Positions 5,112 through 9,520 of a stretch of DNA of 9,520 nt are shown one piece after another. Made by a program: the position numbers and the translations under genes. Position 1 is the stretch's first letter, and each line of letters opens with the position of its first letter. The stretch comes from RYN-425 sp035542755 (lineage in GTDB: Bacteria; Patescibacteriota; Saccharimonadia; Saccharimonadales; UBA10212): assembly GCA_035542755.1 (NCBI GenBank), contig DATKKU010000011.1, positions 1 through 9,520 on the forward strand, written 5' to 3'. Under the pieces are notes generated by a model. The model made no database searches and was not told where the DNA came from. It worked only from the letters and a program-made list of their open reading frames with translations.

Positions 5112-5681
5112 TTAAAAATCTATGCCCTTATTTGCTAAGTATTTGTCGTCAAAGTGGTGGCGAATCTTGGTCATGTTAGTAGCGATATCGGCATAAGTAA
5201 GCAAATCCTTAGGAAAGTCACGACCGGTCAAACACAGGCTGGTTTTGGGCGATTTGTCTTTAATCAACTTCTTTAAATCGGCCTTGGTGATTAGTTTGTG
5301 GTGCACGGCATTATTGATTTCGTCGCAGATTACAATATCAAACTTGCCCGAAGTCGCGGCCTTGTAAGCAACTTCATAAGTCTCACGGGCGGCCTGCTTG
5401 TGCTCGGCCTCGGACACATCTTTGGCCGACAAATCCCCGGCGTTATAAAAGCCCTTGCCGCCTTTATAAAACAGTAGGCGCTTGCCAAAAACCGGCTCTA
5501 TTTCGCGGATAAATTTATGCTCGCCGACGTCCCAATGTTTTATAAATTGAATGTAGGCGGCCTTCCAGCCGTTGCCTAGAGCCCTAGCCAGTAGGCCCAC
5601 GCTGGCACTGGTTTTACCCTTGCCCTCGCCGGTGTAAACCACCACTACCGAGTCTTTGGTTTTATAATCCTCAAACGCCAT
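5112..5681 (-). CDS. cobO: Corrinoid adenosyltransferase (CobO/CobA/BtuR type)
   Basis: The 189-residue product matches the CobA/CobO/BtuR family along its whole length. The P-loop GEGKGKT (18-24) has the inverted ATP orientation typical of this family. It is followed by ARALGNGW, YIQFIKHWDVGEHKF, DEINNAV (120-126), LTGRD (151-155) and the C-terminal GIDF, which corresponds to the usual GIEF. The enzyme transfers the 5'-deoxyadenosyl group of ATP to cob(I)alamin or cobyrinic acid diamide to make the adenosyl form. No other cobalamin gene is visible here, so salvage is likelier than synthesis. The open frame reaches back to 5831, but the first 50 codons overlap the upstream gene and look noncoding. 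ATG 5681 sits 9 nt after an extended -10 and is the true start, probably leaderless. Confidence 0.92.
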   Translation of the reverse strand: MAFEDYKTKDSVVVVYTGEGKGKTSASVGLLARALGNGWKAAYIQFIKHWDVGEHKFIREIEPVFGKRLLFYKGGKGFYNAGDLSAKDVSEAEHKQAARETYEVAYKAATSGKFDIVICDEINNAVHHKLITKADLKKLIKDKSPKTSLCLTGRDFPKDLLTYADIATNMTKIRHHFDDKYLANKGIDF

Positions 5682-5690
5682 TGGAAATAT

Positions 5691-5699
5691 ATTGTAGCA
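5691..5699 (-). promoter_or_regulatory. Extended -10 promoter of cobO
   Basis: On the minus strand the site reads TGCTACAAT, close to the ideal TGnTATAAT. Its hexamer ends 9 nt before ATG 5681, so the 5' leader would be only a few bases. It lies in the 37-bp gap after the upstream gene, giving cobO its own transcript. Confidence 0.55.
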
Positions 5700-5718
5700 G
5701 GACCGCCAAAAAAACCGC

Positions 5719-6189
5719 TTAGAGTTCCCTTTGATGAACAACAGCAGCAATGACCGAAGCAAAGTTCTTGACGTCGGCTGCGGCAAACGCATCTGAGGCG
5801 ACGTGCGCATCAGTTTGCAATATTGTGTCAACGGCCACCATCACCGGCGCGTCGTCGGGCAGATAGGGCAAGTTGCCGACACTCTGCTCGGCTGTCACCA
5901 GCTTTGCCGCGGCTACAAAGGCCTCATTTAAAACGTGGTCCGAGCTGGGCTTACCCCCCGGCCCGGCGGCAAGGTCAATCTCGGATAACTCTACCGCGTA
6001 GGCCAAAACCGCCAGGGCCCAATAGCGGTTTCTGGCCGAGGGAGCATAAAAACTAATAGAATCCCACTGCTGGCCTAGTTTATACTCGTCAAGAACTTTG
6101 CTGGGGTCGTTTGGGTCATAGTGGCCACCGGCAATTGACCACTCCTGCCCGCTTTGTTCTGGATTGGGTGGGCGGAGTGTTTCTTCCAT
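5719..6189 (-). CDS. Conserved-looking protein of unknown function, 156 residues
   Basis: I do not recognise this protein. It is soluble in appearance, acidic, has no Cys and shows no signal peptide or membrane helix. The N-terminal 50 residues are polar and rich in Pro, Gly, Asp and Trp (SGQEWSIAGGHYDPNDP). After SARNRYWALAVLAYAVELSE the rest is alanine-rich and probably alpha-helical, with a proline-rich break (NLPYLPDDAPVMVAV). It is translated from ATG 6189, 2 nt after the glutaredoxin stop. A Shine-Dalgarno site (AAGGA, 6200-6196) lies inside the last codons of that gene, so the two are almost certainly co-transcribed and perhaps translationally coupled. A link to thiol chemistry or to the corrinoid enzyme downstream is suggested only by position. 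Confidence 0.75.
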   Translation of the reverse strand: MEETLRPPNPEQSGQEWSIAGGHYDPNDPSKVLDEYKLGQQWDSISFYAPSARNRYWALAVLAYAVELSEIDLAAGPGGKPSSDHVLNEAFVAAAKLVTAEQSVGNLPYLPDDAPVMVAVDTILQTDAHVASDAFAAADVKNFASVIAAVVHQREL

Positions 6190-6191
6190 GT

Positions 6192-6449
6192 CTAGTCCTT
6201 CAAATGATATTTCTTAAGAGCAGCATCAATGCGCGGTTTATCAAATCCTAAAATCGTTTCATCGCCAATCTCTATCACCGGTATCCCGGCCTGGCCAGTT
6301 TTAGTCACTAGCTCCTGAGCGGCCTTTGGGTCGCTATCAACATCTATATCCTTATATTTTATTCCTAGTCCGTCCAAGTAGCGCTTGGTCATATGGCAGA
6401 AGGCGCACCAGGTGGCGCTATATATAGTGATTTTAGCCGTTGCATCCAT
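6192..6449 (-). CDS. Glutaredoxin-like / NrdH-type thiol redox protein
   Basis: The 85-residue product is a minimal thioredoxin-fold protein. Strand one ITIYSATWC leads into the active-site motif CAFC (Cys15, Cys18), then a helix (HMTKRYLDGLG), YKDIDVDSD, the cis-proline loop GIPV with Pro57, and ILGFD before the final helix. Length and layout match small glutaredoxins and NrdH-redoxins, which reduce protein disulfides and, for NrdH, ribonucleotide reductase. The CAFC active site does not settle the electron donor (glutathione, thioredoxin reductase or other). It is the first gene of a minus-strand transcript with the 156-residue protein. An extended -10 (TGATAGAAT) ends only 6 nt before ATG 6449 and no Shine-Dalgarno site is present, so the message is probably leaderless. 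Confidence 0.9.
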   Translation of the reverse strand: MDATAKITIYSATWCAFCHMTKRYLDGLGIKYKDIDVDSDPKAAQELVTKTGQAGIPVIEIGDETILGFDKPRIDAALKKYHLKD

Positions 6450-6455
6450 ACCTAT

Positions 6456-6464
6456 ATTCTATCA
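6456..6464 (-). promoter_or_regulatory. Extended -10 promoter of the glutaredoxin-like gene
   Basis: The minus-strand sequence TGATAGAAT fits TGnTAnAAT. Its hexamer ends 6 nt before ATG 6449, which puts the expected transcription start at or next to the A of the start codon. No -35 is apparent. Confidence 0.55.
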
Positions 6465-6482
6465 GACATGTGGATAAGCTCT

Positions 6483-6538
6483 TTGTGTTTTGCCCCGCCA
6501 GTACTATAGTGAACACTAGGTATAAATAAACGGAGGAG
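6483..6538 (+). promoter_or_regulatory. Promoter and Shine-Dalgarno site of the aquaporin gene
   Basis: TTGTGT (6483-6488) and TATAGT (6505-6510) are 16 bp apart and give a leader of about 30 nt. GGAGGAG (6532-6538) is the ribosome site, 9 nt before ATG 6548. An alternative -10, TATAAA (6521-6526), is too close to the ribosome site to be preferred. Confidence 0.45.
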
Positions 6539-6547
6539 AAAACTAAA

Positions 6548-7192
6548 ATGTTTGATAGAGCTAAAGTTAGCCCGCTGGTGGCCGAGTTTCTTGGCGCCGC
6601 CATCTGGGCTTACGTGGCATTAGTACTCAGCGAGACTACTGCCGTGTCTTACTTTATAGCCACCAGCGTAGCGGTTGCTGTAGCGGTAAGTTTTGTGCTG
6701 TTTGGATGGGTCTCGGGCGGTCACTTTAACCCGGCCATCACCTTTGGTATGTGGACGGCTCGCAAAATCGGTACTCTGCGCACTGTGGCCTACATCGTGG
6801 CTCAGCTAATCGGTGGGCTGGCCGCTTGGCAACTTTACCAGTACTTTACAAACCATTCAGTAGCTACTAAGACATCGCACTTTTCGGCCCAAATTTGGCT
6901 GGCCGAGCTAGTCGGTACTGCCGTTGTAGCTATGGCTTATGCCGCTGCCGCCAGCAAGAAGCTGGACAGCATGCAGACAGCTCTAACGATCGGTGCTTCA
7001 TTGTTTGTGGGTATCATTGTGGCTGCCACGGCGTCAGCTGGTATTTTGAACCCAGCTGTAGCGCTTGGTATGCGCAGTTTTGACACGGCTTATATCGTTG
7101 GCCCGCTTCTAGGTGGCCTGCTTGGCATCAATCTATACAATATGATTTTTGTCGGCACTACACCCAAAGTTGTTAGAAAAACCAAAGTCTAA
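6548..7192 (+). CDS. Aquaporin / major intrinsic protein channel with an unusual selectivity filter
   Basis: The 214-residue product has six membrane helices and both half-helix NPA signatures: GHFNPAITFG (Asn61) and GILNPAVALG (Asn168). The conserved Glu residues of helices one and four are present (AEFLGAAI, Glu13; AELVGTAV, Glu120), reflecting the internal repeat of the family. It is slightly shorter than E. coli AqpZ. The residue right after the second NPA is Val171, where water channels and glycerol facilitators carry the pore-lining Arg of the aromatic/arginine filter. Loss of that Arg should widen or change the filter, so the permeant solute cannot be assumed to be water. All twelve Phe codons are TTT. 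It has its own promoter and shares a bidirectional terminator with the helicase gene. Confidence 0.93.
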   Translation: MFDRAKVSPLVAEFLGAAIWAYVALVLSETTAVSYFIATSVAVAVAVSFVLFGWVSGGHFNPAITFGMWTARKIGTLRTVAYIVAQLIGGLAAWQLYQYFTNHSVATKTSHFSAQIWLAELVGTAVVAMAYAAAASKKLDSMQTALTIGASLFVGIIVAATASAGILNPAVALGMRSFDTAYIVGPLLGGLLGINLYNMIFVGTTPKVVRKTKV

Positions 7193-7210
7193 ATCGTTTA
7201 GATAAGTTTT

Positions 7211-7245
7211 AAAAAGACCCCTGCAACGCTCAAGGGGGTCTTTTT
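7211..7245. terminator. Bidirectional Rho-independent terminator
   Basis: AAAAAGACCCC (7211-7221) and GGGGTCTTTTT (7235-7245) form an 11-bp stem with a 13-nt loop. T-runs follow on both strands (TTTTTATTTT on plus, TTTTTAAAA on minus). It ends the aquaporin transcript, and the TAA stop of the convergent helicase gene (7244-7246) lies in its outer edge. Confidence 0.9.
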
Positions 7246-9520
7246 ATTTTATGAGGTCGGCCTCAAAGGCTTTGATGCCGCCCAGAGTTGCCGGGTATTT
7301 AGATGTATCAGGAAAATCCAGCTTCAGAATATGGCGCCAAACAGCCGAGATTAGCTTTTTGAGTGTATCCATCTCGCTCTCGTCGAAAGTAAGCTCGAGT
7401 TCCAGTATTTTGCCAGCGGCATTGGGCTCTACAAACTGCAAGACGCCCCTATCTACCCTATATCCGGCGTAGCTATGAGAGCCCTCCACCAGCAGTTTAT
7501 AAATTAGTAGTTGCTGTCGATACTTATGGAGGGTAACGACGTTATTTCGCCACCCGTCATAGCCCCGCCCTGTCTTAAAATCTATAACCGTAATCGTTTT
7601 ATTATTTTTATTAATTACCAGCTTATCAACCTTGCCGGTTAAGCGGGCTTGATTTACAAAAACACCTTCGCTCCTGAAATTGTGCTCCAGCACATCGCTG
7701 GCGCTAATTCCTTCTGCCGCCTGTGCGGTGTATGCTCGCAAAGCTTCGTGACCGCGCTCCAACAGCAGCTGGTAATCCAGTTCGGCCAGGCGCTGGAGCT
7801 TTAAGCGGCTCTCAAAAAAATCTAGTACCTGCTTTATACTCGGCATTTTTGAAGTGCGGGCCTTTACGTCGTGTATCCATTTGATGACTTCGTGAATGAC
7901 TGTACCGTACTGGGCACTGGGGGTTTGGGCTTTTGGAAAGCGCAGTATCGTGTTTAGGAAAAACTGTTCTGGACCGCCGCGCTCTACGTCGGTAAATTGA
8001 TTTAGGTGAGTTGGGCTAAGCTGGTAGGCGGCCAAGGTTGGCTCTAGCAAGTCTTCTAATTTTGGCTTGAAGGGCGGTACGTGGCGCAGGTGCCAATAAT
8101 TCTGCAAATCGGTGTCCAGTAAAGGTTGCTGCTCGGGCTGGGCCGTAATTGTCTGCAAGACCTCTTGCCCCGCTAAATATTTAAGCGGCCTGGTTGTACG
8201 GCCGTCCAGAGTCGCGGCGTAACTGGTTAAATATAGATAAGACTTGGCCCGGGTGATGGCTACATAAAGCAGGCGCAGGCGCTCATCGTCAGACGCGCCC
8301 CTATAGCGGATAAAACGAAGGTTTGGTGGCAAGCTGATATTGCTGCTGGCATCGCGGCTGGCACTACCCCAAACTTCATCCAGGGCCGCCAGAATAAATA
8401 CAGCCTTAAATTCCCTGCCCTTGGCCTGGTAGGCCGTCATAACGTTAACAGCGCTTTTAGACTCGTAGTGCGGGCTGGTATTAAGCACATTTAGTTCGGC
8501 CACGCGATGGGCGTCAATAAAGCCAATGAAATCGGCTAAGCCAAAGGGCTTAAGCTCCTGGCGCCGCCAGGCGCGAAGGCGGCCGCGCAGTACGGCTAGG
8601 TCGCTAAGTAACTCAAGATAAACAGTATCCTTCTTCTTAGCGCCAAAATAAAATTCAAAGAACGGACTACGCATCGGCAGTTTGTGCTCTGCCGCGTCAG
8701 ATTTTGTAACGCCTACCAAAAAATCTAGTTGCTGCTCTAATGTGGTCAGCGGCAAAAGGTCTTTTAGCCGCAGGAAAAATTCAGCAATCGGCTTGGTTTT
8801 AGCGTCTTTTAGAAGTGTCTCGGTCCAGCCGGTTCCGGCTTTATATGATTTCCAGCTTATGTCCCAAATTTCCTCGGTTGAAAGTCCAAAGAAATCATAG
8901 CTCAAGATTTCCGGCCACAGTGCACTGGCGGACGATTGGTCGGGCTTGGTTAGCGCCAGCACCAGCCGGCTCATTTGCTCTAAGACGTGCACGATTGGTT
9001 TATCCAGCACATTTTCGCGCTTCTCGTAACGTACGGGCAGGCCGCGATTCGCCAAAAATGGCAGAATCGGTATTAGATAGCGGTGCTTGGGGGCTAAAAT
9101 GGCGATTTCTTCCGGAGCGATTCGTTTTTTTGTCACAAGCTGCTTGACTTGCTCGGCCACCCAAGCGTATTGGGCGGCGTCACTAATAAATTCGTAGTGG
9201 GCTACGGTAGCTTGCTCGGGCAACTCGTCTGAGGCTTGCTTTAGGATTTTGCTAACTCCGTTAAACTGCTCGTGCAAGCGCTCTTCTATCTGAGAGCCGA
9301 GGTTATAAGCAACATCCAAAATGTCGCGGTGTGAGCGGTAGTTCTCGCGCAGAGAAATTAGCCTTACGTCTTTATACATACGGCTAAAGCTGTACATGTT
9401 GGCGTGATCGGCCCCCTGGAAGGCATAAATGGCCTGGTCGTCGTCACCTACGGCCATAACATTGGGCCGGCCTTCGTTGACCGGGTTATCGGTCAGCAGC
9501 TCGATGATTCGCAGTTGTGC
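7244..9520 (-). CDS. UvrD-type (SF1A) helicase with C-terminal RecB-like PD-(D/E)XK nuclease (5' end missing)
   Basis: The frame is open for 758 codons to the right edge; the internal ATG 9457 is not the start, because 21 upstream in-frame codons (LLTDNPVNEGRPNV) still look like helicase. Numbered from that Met: motif III GDDDQAIY (4-11), motif IV ENYRS (38-42), motif V TAYQAKGREF (341-350, Tyr where UvrD has His) and motif VI YVAITRAK (398-405, with the arginine finger). The Walker A and DEXX motifs must lie outside the window. The nuclease domain shows His522 (YGTVIHEVI), Asp611 (GKVDKL), Asp626 and Lys628 (IDFKTG), and Gln649 with Tyr653 (QLLIY), the RecB/AddB pattern. No cysteine occurs in the visible part, so there is no Fe-S cluster here. 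It probably processes double-strand breaks. Confidence 0.9.
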   Translation of the reverse strand, partial: AQLRIIELLTDNPVNEGRPNVMAVGDDDQAIYAFQGADHANMYSFSRMYKDVRLISLRENYRSHRDILDVAYNLGSQIEERLHEQFNGVSKILKQASDELPEQATVAHYEFISDAAQYAWVAEQVKQLVTKKRIAPEEIAILAPKHRYLIPILPFLANRGLPVRYEKRENVLDKPIVHVLEQMSRLVLALTKPDQSSASALWPEILSYDFFGLSTEEIWDISWKSYKAGTGWTETLLKDAKTKPIAEFFLRLKDLLPLTTLEQQLDFLVGVTKSDAAEHKLPMRSPFFEFYFGAKKKDTVYLELLSDLAVLRGRLRAWRRQELKPFGLADFIGFIDAHRVAELNVLNTSPHYESKSAVNVMTAYQAKGREFKAVFILAALDEVWGSASRDASSNISLPPNLRFIRYRGASDDERLRLLYVAITRAKSYLYLTSYAATLDGRTTRPLKYLAGQEVLQTITAQPEQQPLLDTDLQNYWHLRHVPPFKPKLEDLLEPTLAAYQLSPTHLNQFTDVERGGPEQFFLNTILRFPKAQTPSAQYGTVIHEVIKWIHDVKARTSKMPSIKQVLDFFESRLKLQRLAELDYQLLLERGHEALRAYTAQAAEGISASDVLEHNFRSEGVFVNQARLTGKVDKLVINKNNKTITVIDFKTGRGYDGWRNNVVTLHKYRQQLLIYKLLVEGSHSYAGYRVDRGVLQFVEPNAAGKILELELTFDESEMDTLKKLISAVWRHILKLDFPDTSKYPATLGGIKAFEADLIK

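Noticed and set aside
5705..5720. Terminator after the 156-residue gene
   Set aside because: There is a run of seven T on the minus strand but no hairpin precedes it.
5682..5831. 50-codon N-terminal extension of cobO
   Set aside because: It overlaps the 156-residue gene and the cobO promoter; the family normally starts just before the P-loop.
8815..9147. Plus-strand 110-codon open frame
   Set aside because: Antisense to the conserved helicase gene, with no ribosome site and no family resemblance.
1..9520. TGA read as glycine (code 25)
   Set aside because: All genes are complete without any in-frame TGA and glycine is encoded by GGN throughout; only avoidance of TGA as a stop is visible.
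1..9520. CRISPR array, tRNA, rRNA, transposase or attachment-site repeats
   Set aside because: No regularly spaced repeats, cloverleaf segments, transposase motifs or matching direct repeats flanking the cassette were found by reading.

Overview
The window looks like a chromosomal segment from a member of the Candidate Phyla Radiation (Patescibacteria). A Saccharibacteria-like genome is my best guess, not a proof. The grounds are mixed base composition near 50% G+C, tightly packed short operons, promoters placed so close to start codons that many messages should be leaderless, and a gene set of envelope sugar transfer, a surface nuclease, an aquaporin and orphan cofactor or redox proteins. 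No rRNA, tRNA, CRISPR array or insertion sequence was seen.

Layout: (1) At the left edge (1-239, minus) is the N-terminus of a membrane-anchored protein, divergent from an alpha/beta hydrolase (300-1400, plus); the two share a nearly palindromic extended -10 element. (2) The hydrolase is followed by a family-4 glycosyltransferase (1428-2675, plus). This converges on a membrane-anchored thermonuclease (2672-3259, minus), and both stop codons are read from one CTAG. (3) A plus-strand cassette at 3284-4417 has a clear promoter, three short genes with strong Shine-Dalgarno sites and a terminator. The products are a two-helix membrane peptide, a three- or four-helix membrane protein and a cysteine-motif soluble protein. 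Its codon use differs sharply from the neighbours: Phe is 16 TTC to 3 TTT here, against 12 of 12 TTT in the aquaporin gene. I do not recognise any of the three products, and this is the best candidate for an undescribed system. (4) A minus-strand block holds a glutaredoxin-like protein, an unknown 156-residue protein, a corrinoid adenosyltransferase and an HdeD-type (DUF308) membrane protein. (5) An aquaporin (6548-7192, plus) lacks the usual selectivity-filter arginine. It converges through a bidirectional terminator on a UvrD-type helicase with a C-terminal RecB-like nuclease domain (7244-9520, minus), which runs off the right edge.

Cross-cutting patterns: genes at the head of a transcript usually have an extended -10 (TGnTAnnnT) ending only 6-11 nt before the ATG and no Shine-Dalgarno site. 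Operon-internal genes, the three-gene cassette, the HdeD gene and the aquaporin gene have Shine-Dalgarno sites. All twelve visible stop codons are TAA (6) or TAG (6); none is TGA. Functionally the region mixes envelope and scavenging functions (glycosyltransferase, surface nuclease, water or solute channel) with DNA repair or recombination and corrinoid/thiol chemistry; direct cooperation among them is inference.
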